A DNA stretch of 36,961 nt from Bremia lactucae (taxonomy: Eukaryota; Oomycota; Peronosporomycetes; Peronosporales; Peronosporaceae): positions 989,398 to 1,026,358 of the forward strand of contig NC_090612.1 in assembly GCF_004359215.1 (NCBI RefSeq). Reading direction: 5' to 3'. The first letter of the stretch is position 1. Every line of letters begins with the position of its first letter. The position numbers and the translations under genes were made by a program. The notes under the pieces are model-generated. The model did not search any database. It was not told the origin of the DNA and was given only the letters and a program-made list of their open reading frames with translations. Below, one piece after another: positions 18,952 through 28,500 of this stretch.

Positions 18952-19536
18952 GTAATCCAAGGACAGCATCGAATTTGTCATCCAAATCTAGTACGATGAA
19001 ATCATCATCGTACTGTTTACCCTTTAGCGTGTATTGGCTACCAACCACACGGGTCTTAACCGTTACAGATGCGCCTGATGCAGGGCGCACTGTCATCCTC
19101 GTTAGAGGGATATCTCGCTCAAAATATTTGAGTCTGCGATCTTCTAGCGATTGGTGTCTGATAAAATTATTTGGCGCGATCTTCTAGCGATTGGCGTCTG
19201 ATAAAATAATTATTACTATTGGCGCCCCACAATCGCCCAGGGATTTAAGTGGCAACTTTTTTGACGCTTTTATTGTTACGGTGATGAGGTTAATCTCATC
19301 CCCTGGGGCAGTTACACACAATGTTTGTGTGTGAGGAGCAATTTTCGTCAAAGGACCTGCAAATTCTTTTGATTTGCTGGATCAGTAGGGCGCTCCGCAC
19401 CTACTGACCCCGACCGTTTTTTTCAAGGATCCGCCTCGCCGTTGCGATTTCGCACCAGCGTCGGATCCGCGTCCTCCGCTGTTTCTAGCGAGAAAGTGAT
19501 CGTTTCGGTCAGTGTTTCTGGGCACTGGGCGTGGTG
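18952..19536 (-). pseudogene. Retropepsin fragment (copy 2)
   Basis: Second copy of 16246-16830 with the same DCGA active site and the same broken frame. Confidence 0.75.
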
Positions 19537-19798
19537 TAACGGGGTCACATATGACTGGTGTACTGACGCACTAAGGATATTTTGACTCTGTCATATAGTC
19601 GGGATGTGCGTCAGACATCAGGGAATATATCTGGCTTATCGTTATGGGTCAGCTAGGTACGAATGACAAGTGTCGGCACCTCAAGTACTAAATTAGTAGT
19701 ATTTAGTAGCCTGATTTATTATTGTAGTTAGACTGCTAAAAGATTTCAATATATCAGTTTAGAACTTCCTCTGTGGGTTGCTGTGTGACCCTGGCACA
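19535..19798 (+). repeat. Putative 5' LTR of plus-strand gypsy element (copy 2)
   Basis: Second copy of 16829-17092, no obvious difference in the termini. Confidence 0.5.
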
Positions 19799-19847
19799 AC
19801 TATTAGCACTTGTAGCAATCCCGCGGCCAAGTATTGAAACAATCTGA

Positions 19848-20716
19848 ATGGCACTCAGGATGGATGACCCTGAAGACTATATGCCTCTCAGGCAGGACTA
19901 TCTTCATCTTTCTGATGCCCATTGAGCGATGCTTGAAAGGATGGTCAGCCTATTAGGCGGGGAGACTTTTGTCGGGTTCCCTTTCCTGATTACCGACCAA
20001 CAAAGGGATCGAGTTGAGCGCTTCGAGCGCTACGAGTCTATCTCATTGCTCACGTGAGTACGGCGGCGGAAGACGCCGCACGTACGGTAGTGAGAACGGA
20101 GGCACAGGGCGCCTCTTCGACGCCGACGTCGTATACACCGCGTCCGGATATGTCGAAGCCTCTGAAGATCCGTGCTCCCACGTTTGACGGGGAGGAAGCG
20201 GATAGCTTGGTTTTCTGGATGTGGGAGATCGAGATTGCGATGAGGGCTGGCCAGATTCGCGACGCGAAGTTTCAAGTGGCATTTGCCCTTTTGAACCTGG
20301 GAGGTCGGGCAAGGGCGTGAGCTATGGCCAAGGAGACGTTTACGACGGGATACTTTGTCTCGTGGGAGTTCATGGCTCAGGAGATGCGAACGACATTTCT
20401 GATCGCTAACGTGGCCTACCGTCATCGGTCGTTGTTCTTGCGGAGCAAGCAAGGAAACCGGTCCTTACAGGACTTGCAAGCTTAATAAGATGAAGAGCGA
20501 TGAAGATGTCACGGAGCTTCTAATTTGGAGGCCGCCATTGCTGGGGCTCCGTTGTCGGAAGAAGTAAAGGTCACGGTGTTCACGGACGGTGACCGAGTCG
20601 GTCCTGCTCCAACTGAACTGTTTCGCGGTTGCGGCATCCACGTACTCCCCTATCGTTGCCAATGGCTTCTAATGTGGATAGGGGTGAGCCTATCGCCGAT
20701 GACCGGAGAGGCCTAA
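19848..20716 (+). pseudogene. Plus-strand gypsy gag, most complete copy
   Basis: Same start as 17142, continuing past the block end: PLKIRAPTFDGEEADSLVFW, RAGQIRDAKFQVAFALLNLG, then GRARA-stop-AMAKETFTTGY (TGA at the place of the usual Trp), EFMAQEMRTTF, YRHRSLFLRSKQGNRSLQDL, and, after another shift, LEAAIAGAPLSEEVKVTVFT followed by GPAPTELFR. This is the retrotransposon gag core of a second gypsy lineage. It ends near 20716, and 10 bp later another LTR (20727) begins, so protease and pol are missing. Confidence 0.75.
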
Positions 20717-20726
20717 ATGGAATTGG

Positions 20727-21157
20727 TGTAACGGGGTACTACTGACTTGTACTGCTTCAGTACAAGTCCACTTCGCACTGCCTCAGTGCGAGTGGTGCCT
20801 CACGTCACTTCACGTACACTCGTGCAGAGGAAGACTCTCTTCAAAACACTTGCTTTCAAGAGGGTTAATTAAAACCTGTATCAACGTAATTGAGTTCTTC
20901 TTGTCTATCTACTTAATAACCTAGTTATAAACTAATACAAAACATGTAATAAAGTCTTAAAGTCTTTCTCTTTGTGCGCGTCCAGCGCAGACTGGACCGC
21001 GGAGAAGGTAGATATAATGGTCTATATCTACCAATGGATAACCTTTTAGAATATTGCCATGTAAAGTTATATTCTCCAAATATGATCTACCTTTTAGATA
21101 ATGTATTAATTAACAACCTTTAAGTGTTAATTGCATGTAATGGTGCACCCCGTTACA
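20727..21157 (-). repeat. Complete gypsy LTR (431 bp)
   Basis: TGTAACGGGG...CCCCGTTACA at the two ends; same family as 731-823, 3090-3490 and 8846-10246. The candidate polypurine tract on its right side implies the 3' LTR of a minus-strand element whose body lies to the right. Flanking five bases (ATTGG and TCACC) do not match, as expected if the right flank is element interior. Confidence 0.85.
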
Positions 21158-21160
21158 TCA

Positions 21161-21170
21161 CCCCTCCCTT
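21161..21170 (-). other. Candidate polypurine tract
   Basis: On the minus strand AAGGGAGGGG lies 3 bases before the LTR terminus TGTAACGGGG. This is the expected form and place of the plus-strand-synthesis primer of an LTR element, and it sets the orientation of the LTR at 20727-21157. Confidence 0.55.
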
Positions 21171-21275
21171 AAACGACAATCACTCTGACTGTCATTGATT
21201 AGAGTGCTCACAATAAGGGACCACTTAAGTGAAAACGATGTTGATTGGTCAGAACCATTTTTTTAATTATATCGC

Positions 21276-21899
21276 ATGGTTAACAAGTCCATGCGGTATG
21301 CGAATAGTGCGGCGCCTTCGGCTGCAGTTCATGCAGCCGCGGGTGACGCATTTTTGTCTCTTCCGGCAGGCGTTCCGTCTGCCGAAGTGTCATCTTCTCC
21401 CGCTACTCTAAATGTTGCGGGTGCATGTGGTGAGTCACCACGTGAGTGCGACCCCTCTTTGGAGGTCGGCCACGAATGCGAGTCGGACAAAATGGCCGAC
21501 TCGGGGAGAACAGAACAGTCACCTGATCATCGTCAGGCGGCTGACTATGAGCCTTCGAATGCGGGGGCTAATTCGAGTAGACGTGCTGGTAGCATTCGCT
21601 ACAGCATGTTCGGTTCCGACGATGAGGATGATTCCTCATCGCCAGTACCGTCCTCCGTGCTGTGTTCCGCACTTATATCTGTGCGTGGTGATGACGATGG
21701 CGTAAGCCATCGTAACAGAAGTTCTTGTAGTACCCCTCAACGCTCCCCTGAGTGGAAATTACTCAGGGGAGCGTTGACAATTAAATGTCTCGTCTTGCCC
21801 CCGAAAAGAAGCCGTGGCTTATGCCCGGCTTCTTTTCGGGGGCAAGACGAGACATTTTATCGTCACAACATTCGTGTCTTTTACGATTGCCGGGGTTGA
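21276..21899 (+). CDS. Unrecognised 207-aa ORF beside an LTR
   Basis: ATG at 21276. Ala-rich start (NSAAPSAAVHAAAGDAF), then an acidic, Ser-rich middle including SSRRAGSIRYSMFGSDDEDD and SSSPVPSSVL. The last third (from about residue 155) is translated hairpin DNA (21738-21857) and is unlikely to be native protein. It stops just before the 100-N gap. No family recognised. If the LTR at 20727 is in minus sense, this ORF is antisense to that element, between its pol end and 3' LTR; otherwise it may be the N-terminus of an LTR-element protein. Composition looks coding-like. Confidence 0.4.
   Translation: MVNKSMRYANSAAPSAAVHAAAGDAFLSLPAGVPSAEVSSSPATLNVAGACGESPRECDPSLEVGHECESDKMADSGRTEQSPDHRQAADYEPSNAGANSSRRAGSIRYSMFGSDDEDDSSSPVPSSVLCSALISVRGDDDGVSHRNRSSCSTPQRSPEWKLLRGALTIKCLVLPPKRSRGLCPASFRGQDETFYRHNIRVFYDCRG
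21738..21776. repeat. 16-bp stem inverted repeat, 7-nt loop
   Basis: Arms 21738-21753 and 21761-21776 are perfect reverse complements (CAACGCTCCCCTGAGT). No CTRR end follows, so it is not a Helitron terminus. Confidence 0.9.
21783..21857. repeat. 32-bp perfect inverted repeat, 11-nt loop
   Basis: Arms 21783-21814 and 21826-21857 are perfect reverse complements; three more pairs (GGC/GCC) can form in the loop. It lies six bases after the first hairpin and about 50 bp before the assembly gap. Confidence 0.95.
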
Positions 21900-21904
21900 A
21901 TTAA

Positions 21905-22004
21905 NNNNNNNNNNNNNNNNNNNNNNNNNNNNNNNNNNNNNNNNNNNNNNNNNNNNNNNNNNNNNNNNNNNNNNNNNNNNNNNNNNNNNNNNNNNNNNNN
22001 NNNN
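21905..22004. other. Assembly gap, exactly 100 N
   Basis: A round 100 N usually marks a gap of unknown size, so real distances across it cannot be trusted. Confidence 0.98.
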
Positions 22005-22060
22005 TTTAGCCAGGTAGTTTGATTAGTCCCCTGTCTATAATATTTAATATAGACAACCTT

Positions 22061-22078
22061 TCAACTGAGCTAGACGGG
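22061..22078 (-). pseudogene. tRNA-Lys 5' remnant
   Basis: CAACTGAGCTAGACGGG is the complement of the first 17 nt of the tRNA-Lys genes at 22387 and 22757 (acceptor 5' strand and D-arm). The rest of the tRNA is replaced by AT-rich sequence ending AATATTTAATATAGACA. See the similar tRNA-Thr remnant at 29922. Confidence 0.7.
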
Positions 22079-22386
22079 TTTCGCCCTGTCTGATTCATTT
22101 TAAGCAATTTAATTTCTCAGCACTTAGTTTGGAAGACTTGGACACATAAGTAGTTATTAAAACTTTGGCCAGCTTAAATACAGTTACTGCGCCTAACACT
22201 GTGCTTACGCTCGCGTTTATATGCTCCAGGCAGAACTGGTATCCATTGCAGCTTGAAGAGAGGTGCATGTCGATGCAAAAGACGTGCTTAATGGAAGTGT
22301 AAAATGTTTATGGAGGGAAGATGCTGCAGCTCATGGTTGCGATGCAGAGCAAATTGGCGACTACTCTTCTGCCATGCAGCGTTTGT

Positions 22387-22458
22387 CACCCCCCGTGGGG
22401 CTCGAACCCACGACCACTGGATTAAAAGGCCATCCTCTACCAACTGAGCTAGACGGGG
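22387..22458 (-). pseudogene. tRNA-Lys (TTT) pseudogene
   Basis: Minus strand; box B GGTTCGAGCCC intact, T-arm GTGGG/CCCAC intact, anticodon loop CTTTTAA. Compared with 22757-22829, one base is missing after the D-stem and the anticodon stem is broken. The acceptor ends CCCCGTC and GGGGGGT pair poorly at positions 1 and 5. Confidence 0.7.
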
Positions 22459-22756
22459 CGAAACCCGTTTAAGCAATTTAATATCTCAGCACTTAATTTG
22501 GAAGACTTGGACACATAAGTAGTTATTAAAACTTTGACCAGCTTAAATACAGTTACTGCGCTTAACACTGTGCTTACGCTCGCGTTTATATGCTCCAGAC
22601 AGAACTGGTATCCATTGCAGCTCAAAGAGAGGTGCATGTCGATGCAAAAGACGTGCTCAATGAAGGTGTTAAAATGTCTATGGAGTGAAGATGCTGCAGC
22701 TCATGGTTGCGATGCAGAGCAAAATGGCGACTACTCTTCAGCCATGCAGCGTTTGT

Positions 22757-22829
22757 CGCCCCCCGTGGGGCTCGAACCCACGACCACTGGCTTAAAAGGC
22801 CAGCGCTCTACCAACTGAGCTAGACGAGG
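22757..22829 (-). tRNA. tRNA-Lys (anticodon TTT)
   Basis: Minus strand, 73 nt without CCA. D-arm GCTCAGTTGGTAGAGC, anticodon stem CTGGC/GCCAG with loop CTTTTAA, T-arm GTGGG-TTCGAGC-CCCAC, boxes A and B good. The acceptor stem (CCTCGTC with GGGGGGC) has mismatches at 1-72 and 5-68, so function is uncertain. Its 5' end lies 3 bp from the start of LINE A, which is transcribed the other way. Confidence 0.65.
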
Positions 22830-22831
22830 TA
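22821..22831. repeat. LINE A target site duplication, left copy
   Basis: TAGACGAGGTA, made of the complement of tRNA-Lys nt 1-9 plus 2 flanking bases. The same 11 bases recur at 29866-29876. Confidence 0.8.
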
Positions 22832-22918
22832 TTTCTCAATTTGCCTCGTCGAGCATAAGCCGCCCAAGCAACAGCCAGAAGTACTTAAACCTTTTCTTAC
22901 CAGCCAATCAACATTTAA

Positions 22919-25585
22919 GTGGTTTCAGACAACCCTACGAAACCTAATGTCTCAGCTCCTACGGCAGTTGGTTCTGTGGTTCAATACCAGTGCGAACCAT
23001 CGACCTGTCCCGTCTCTACTCTAGGAAGGTTCGCGGAACAATCCCATTCTGATGTCTCAGCACCTACGCCAGTAGATGACGCGGTCTTCACCCAGTACGA
23101 GCAGTCAACCTGTCCCGTCTCTTCCGCAGGAAGTTTCGTCGAACCATCCGACATCACTTTCATCCAATCCGATGATTCATCTCTTGCGACACCGTGCGCT
23201 CCGATCAGCGACGAATCCGTCGTAAGCTGTGTCGCAAGCACTGGCGACGTTGGGGGTGGTATGTCCGTAATTCTTCGCGATACGACCTCTCCTATGATCG
23301 TCGACGAAGGAGTACAAGATCAAGCGTCATCGCCGCCTCTACCAGACTCTCACGTTGACACGAAGATGGCGGCCTCCGTACCGCCGGAGATGAATGCGCC
23401 AACATCGTCGCTTCGTCAACTTCTTCAGGGTGATACCAAACTTCGCCGTGATGCGGTACAAGCTCCGGTCTCTGTGCAATTGACGCTTCCACTCCCTCGA
23501 GCGGCAGACATCGAAGCCATTGATGCCCTGTACGACTCCGGTGCCAGCAAGGAAGCTGTGTCGGTGTTAATTGCCCGTGCTCGCCCGTGTGACATGCCTC
23601 GTGCAAAGTTTGTGATGACGATTGCCACGGGCCGGGCTTTCGAACACACAAACATCATGAAGATAGCGAACTCCTTTTTGAAAGACAATGGGAACCGTGT
23701 CGTTCAGCAGCAGATTCAAACGGTCCAAATTGGACAGCTCTCGAAAGGACGCAGCGGCGAATTACGTGTCAGGGTGAAAACCCGCGCGGCCTGTGAAGCA
23801 CTAGCGCGGCAAGAGGTTAAGATTCTTGGAGGCAAGTACAAGTTCTTCGAGTTCGATATCCTCGCCGATCGCTACTACCTTGATGTGTCGGGTGTGGACA
23901 GTGATTTCGAGGACAAATTGTTGGTGGAAGGGTTTCACGACCATGGGGCCCAGCCCATATACGCCACCTTCCGCGACGTAAGCCTTACGACGGGTCTCAC
24001 TACAGCAACGTTTCGCATCTACTTTCGCACGACGCAGTGCCCGGGAGCACTGATGGTCGATGGGAAAGTTTGTGAGCAAGTTGTGTTCGGCGGACGTGTC
24101 TACCCGGCTCTTGGAAGGGATGCTGCGTTTCCTTCTCAGCGTCTTGGATTTGGTCAACGCTCACCGTTCGCTCTCTCGCTAGACTCCGTTCGTTCCCCTC
24201 CGGGGGGAACACCTGTGGCGTCGGCACCTAGTCACTCACCCGGAGGCAAGACATCGTACGCTGACGCTGTCAAGCGACGCATGCCTTTGTCTACCAAGCC
24301 TGATACTAAGGACGATGTTACGAGTGTACTGTCCCTAGATTCTCACACGGACTCACTGCTGACGCCACCGGACAGTCCGAAGACAAGAACACAAACTGAT
24401 CTATATGTAAGCACGCTGACGAATTCGCCGGGCACCAGTGATGCCGACAAGGTAAGCTCTTCCGAGAGGGTTCTCCTCCTGACTGCTCCAACGCCCGCAA
24501 ACCTTGAAGGCACGACTAAACCGGACTCTCTCATATACAAGTCCAACGGCAAGCGAAGACGCAAGGTAGACGACTTTGCGAACACTCTCCGGAAAAACAA
24601 GCCTAAACCGGTCACGGGCATCACGACGAGCAATTATTTTACTGTGCTAGGACAGGTCGAAGTTAACCTCGAGTGTAGACGCGCTGTGGTCGGTGACGGC
24701 ACTCCTGTGCGTTTCCAGATTGTTCCACACACGGTCAAAGTCCCAGAAGCCGTAAGAACGAGTATGGAAGCTAGCCACTTTCTCTATAAAAACCATACGA
24801 CCGTGAAGAGGACGAAACAGGCGGTGCCCATTCATGAAGCAGCTGCCGAATTAGAGGATGCTGAAGAAACGGCCAATCTCTCGCTCCGGCCAACTTGCCT
24901 TGCGGCGGCGGATGCGAGAGTCGCTGCTTTACGGAATACGATACGGAAAACTAATAACCCGGATGCGCTATGTTACTCGGCTTCGTCAAAGGCCCCGCTT
25001 GCGTTCAATGCGGCTTTGTTGGCTGCGATGAGTGAGAATGAAGAAAGTATTTCTGAAATTGCTCAGCTGCACATGCTGAACCGGATCTTGAGTGCTTCTG
25101 ACCCGTTGACAAACACAACGTTTGCACACAAATGGGCGAAATATTTTGGCTCGAAACTTCCCAAGACGCGTGACGAAATCTTTCGAATTATGGCGGTATG
25201 GTGGAAGAAACCTGGCGTCCATACAGCACTACGTGTGTCTCGTGCTCTTGCACTATTTAAGACTATGCTCATGTGTACGGCGCCCCAGCTATTCACTAAA
25301 GACATTTGGATCCAGCGTCTCACTGGTCATCCGGTCGTATGGATCCCAGCGTTGAATTGTCGGCTTTTACATCCGAACTTGTTGCTGACCCTGCTGAGGT
25401 CCGACATCGGGAAGAAGTGTTTTGACATTTGGGAGACTATTCAATGGCAGGGCTCCCTACTAGACGACCTCGAATACCTCCGCACCTGTGAGCTGTTCTT
25501 CCCGGATGACGAAGCGGTTCTACAGTTGCAAGAGACCAGTGGTGGACCTACCCTGGTGACTGGCCCACTGCGTACTGAGTGCTAA
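22919..25585 (+). CDS. LINE A ORF1 protein
   Basis: An 888-codon open frame. It opens right after a TAA and its first codon is GTG; the first in-frame ATG is at 23261, while LINE B has a proper ATG at the matching place (31795). So the original start codon seems lost. Layout: disordered, Ser/Thr/Pro-rich N-terminus (about residues 1-180); a conserved globular domain (about 180-420) with IEAIDALYDSGAS, PRAKFVMTIATGRAF, RVRVKTRAACEAL and TFRDVSLTTGLTTATFR; a second disordered part; and a conserved C-terminal part with IAQLHMLNRILSASDP and WWKKPG. No CCHC knuckle seen. LINE ORF1 proteins bind element RNA; here that is assumed from position. The domains are not ones I can name. Confidence 0.75.
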   Translation: MVSDNPTKPNVSAPTAVGSVVQYQCEPSTCPVSTLGRFAEQSHSDVSAPTPVDDAVFTQYEQSTCPVSSAGSFVEPSDITFIQSDDSSLATPCAPISDESVVSCVASTGDVGGGMSVILRDTTSPMIVDEGVQDQASSPPLPDSHVDTKMAASVPPEMNAPTSSLRQLLQGDTKLRRDAVQAPVSVQLTLPLPRAADIEAIDALYDSGASKEAVSVLIARARPCDMPRAKFVMTIATGRAFEHTNIMKIANSFLKDNGNRVVQQQIQTVQIGQLSKGRSGELRVRVKTRAACEALARQEVKILGGKYKFFEFDILADRYYLDVSGVDSDFEDKLLVEGFHDHGAQPIYATFRDVSLTTGLTTATFRIYFRTTQCPGALMVDGKVCEQVVFGGRVYPALGRDAAFPSQRLGFGQRSPFALSLDSVRSPPGGTPVASAPSHSPGGKTSYADAVKRRMPLSTKPDTKDDVTSVLSLDSHTDSLLTPPDSPKTRTQTDLYVSTLTNSPGTSDADKVSSSERVLLLTAPTPANLEGTTKPDSLIYKSNGKRRRKVDDFANTLRKNKPKPVTGITTSNYFTVLGQVEVNLECRRAVVGDGTPVRFQIVPHTVKVPEAVRTSMEASHFLYKNHTTVKRTKQAVPIHEAAAELEDAEETANLSLRPTCLAAADARVAALRNTIRKTNNPDALCYSASSKAPLAFNAALLAAMSENEESISEIAQLHMLNRILSASDPLTNTTFAHKWAKYFGSKLPKTRDEIFRIMAVWWKKPGVHTALRVSRALALFKTMLMCTAPQLFTKDIWIQRLTGHPVVWIPALNCRLLHPNLLLTLLRSDIGKKCFDIWETIQWQGSLLDDLEYLRTCELFFPDDEAVLQLQETSGGPTLVTGPLRTEC

Positions 25586-28500
25586 AGTGTATTCAAGGGA
25601 GTTGCGTGGCCAAATCTCTTGGGATAATATTAGCCTAGTGACTGTTAATACCAACGGGATAAAAAAGAATGGCCACCTGCTTATCGAGAACATTCTCATG
25701 AAACACAGCCTCTCATGCGTCCTAGAAACCAAACTTCGTGACTCACAGCATCTGGCGACTCTTGCTTTTCATCACGATGCCCGCTTTCGGCACAAGTTAT
25801 TTGTTGGTGACCACAATGCTTCGACTCTCGTGGCACCACCACGTCGGACTGGTGGAGTTCTCACCGTCTTGCGTTCCGATTTTCCTGGTTACGAGACGGC
25901 GAAAGAACTACACGAGCTATCTGTGCTGGGCAGATATTTAGTGATTGAAGTTGTTGTCAATCACGCCTCCCTCTTTATTCACAATGTTTACGCTCCTGTA
26001 GACAACGAAGAGAAGGCAGCTTTCTTCGAACACCTGCCCACTGATATATTTGGTGACAACAGTACACACCTTGTCTTGGGGGATCTCAACACGGCTCTCG
26101 ATCCTGCTGTCGATGCGTCTGGTACACGTTCTTCCTCTTCAACTGGTAGAAGTGCATGCCTGGGTTGGCTAGGCCAGTTAGGGGTGGTTGATGCGTGGAG
26201 GATTCATCATCCGGAAGACCGTGTCTTCAGTGGGCCTCATCCCCGTAAGAACCGCCTTGACTACATCTTACTCTCCAATGATTTCTGTGGAGCAGTTTAC
26301 GGTGATCCAAGTATTTTGAGCCAAAGGGCGCAGGCGATCATTTGGCGCATCAGGTTACACTTCGGTCCATGGCCCAACTGCACGGTCGTGGCTTCTGGCG
26401 TTTCCCTGCAAGGCTACTTGACTATCCTGACGTTGTTCAAGCCATAGAAATGGAAGCACAGAACGCTCGGAGGCAACTTCGACAATCGTGTAATCCAGGC
26501 AAGACTTGGCATCAGTGGAAGTACGTTACGCGCAAACTCATTCAAGCTCTGGATAGGAAATTGAGAGGACAACAAGAGAGGGCGGTCCGTGTAGCACACA
26601 GAACGCTCATGACAACGGAGGAGCAGTACCGATCGACTAAGGATAAAGCATCGCACATCGCCTTTCAAACTGCACTTCAGTCCTACAAAGATTGCGTCTC
26701 CACGTCTCGGGCGTACAGCCAAGACTCAGCTTTTGATTTTCAGGCTTCTGTGTCGGAAAAGTCGTCCAAGTTTTTCTTTCGCCCGATCGATAGCTCGCTT
26801 CGACGCGTCAGCATTGAGAATGTATTGCTGGCAGACGGCGAATTGTCGAACAATCTGGCGGATATCTCTAATGCGTTTCGTGATCACTGGGGCTCGATCC
26901 TGGGAGACCCGAAGAGTACTGGGGGTCAGCTGTCTGACCCAGCGAGCACATGATACATCATCTGCTTAACACTATTCACAAGACACTTTTGGACGAGGAG
27001 GCATCAGTGCTAAACGCTCCTGTTACTGCGAGTGACCTAGCGGCATCTATTCGGAAGATGCGTGCCCACTCAGCCCCTGGCCTGGATGGTTTCACAGCAG
27101 CTTTTTATCAAGTTGCACCAGATGTGTTCGGAGAATGCCTCGAGATCGTTTTTAATTATCAATTGACTCGGGGTGAACTTCTCCCGTGTCAGCGCCAGTC
27201 TGCCATCAGTCTACTACACAAGAAAGGCGAACGTGCCGACCCTGGCAACTACCGACCGATTGCGCTCATGGGTGTTGATGTGAAAGCCCTGTCGAAGGAG
27301 CTTACTTTTCGTCTTCAGTTGTACTTGCCCAAGCTTGTGCACCCTGACCAAACAGCTTTTGTGAAAGGACGGTCAATGCACCAGCACGTTCGGTTTCTAT
27401 CGGATCTACAGAACCTTATTACAAAGTGGGACACAGATGAATATGCTGTTCGAATTTCGAAAAGGCGTATGACCGGGTTAATTGGCATTTCATGTTCAAG
27501 ATTCTCGACAGGATGGGTTGTGGTGGACAGTTCTTACGTTGGGTGAAGCTCCTGTATACCCGACCTGTAGCGCGTCTCCTGATCAATGGTCATGTACAAG
27601 AGGCCATTCACCCCACACGTGGTGTCAAACAAGGCGATCCACTTTCAGCATTGTTATTTCTTCTAGTAATAGAACCGCTTGGAAACCTGCTTCGGCAACA
27701 TGATGAACATGGAATCTGCCTTACAGACGACTTCACGGTTACCAGTGTTTTTTTTGCAGATGATTCGACGCTTCTCAGTAATTCGAGTGCTGGAGTCCAA
27801 GCACAGCTTAGACTCGTGGATGAATTCTGCCAAGGGTCAGGTGCGAAGCTTAACAGGACCAAGTGCGTGTTGATGAGCCTCAACCGGTCGCGGGTCGCGC
27901 CTTCAATGGATGACCTACAGTCACTGGGTTTCGATGACACGGTGAAATACCTTGGTATTCTCTTTGGCCAGCGCAATACCAGTGATGATATTATCAGTTT
28001 TCTTGACCAGCGTTTCTATGATGGTTTTAAAATGTGGCATCGTCGAGCGCGTACGATTGATGGACGCCTTCTACTCGCGCAGACTATGGTGTTGTCGCGC
28101 CTTTGGCACTACACCATGCACGTCGTCGTTCCCGATCGCCTACTGAAACAATGGCAAGCCGCTCTACATCGCTTTGTGCTCGGTAGAAAGTATGAACGCG
28201 GTGAGAGGTACTTTCAACTGGTACCGAATGAAATCCTGCACAAACGTCGAGATAAAGGCGGACTCCAGCTCCCCAACATCAGCGACCTAGTGCAGCGGCA
28301 ACGTATACAAACGCTTTTACGGTTTGTAAACGATGCTAACCCAATAAACTGCAATTGGACCACGCCGGGGCTTCGACTCATTGCCGGTTTCTTTCCAGAC
28401 TGGGGACCACAAAGTCCGCTCGATTTCTTGACGGTAAATCCCCGGCGCCACGGCTTCGATCTCAACTGGACCAGCCTACCGACGTGGTGGCGCATTACTT

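Larger units (their letters stand above)
17580..20284. repeat. Duplicated 2705-bp block, copy 2
   Basis: Near-identical to 14874-17578. The right edge runs seamlessly into unique gag sequence at 20285, just as the left edge of copy 1 runs seamlessly into unique pol sequence at 14873. Each copy is therefore joined to one true flank. Confidence 0.95.
22061..22829. repeat. 370-bp tandem duplication carrying tRNA-Lys
   Basis: 22098-22458 matches 22468-22829 at a 370-bp offset with scattered differences. Each unit ends in a tRNA-Lys sequence, so three tRNA-Lys 5' ends lie at about 370-bp spacing. The differences are too many for a recent assembly error. Confidence 0.9.

Noticed and set aside
14874..20284. 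Recent biological tandem duplication of a gypsy segment
   Set aside because: The single N at the junction in mid-frame and the one-sided unique flanks fit contig overlap better. Kept as a testable finding.
21738..21776. Helitron 3' hairpin
   Set aside because: No CTRR terminus within the next bases, no TC start seen, and no Rep/helicase coding sequence.
22263..22472. Small ORFs over tRNA-Lys and tRNA-Thr
   Set aside because: They are translations of tRNA genes; box A, box B and cloverleaf pairing explain the sequence.
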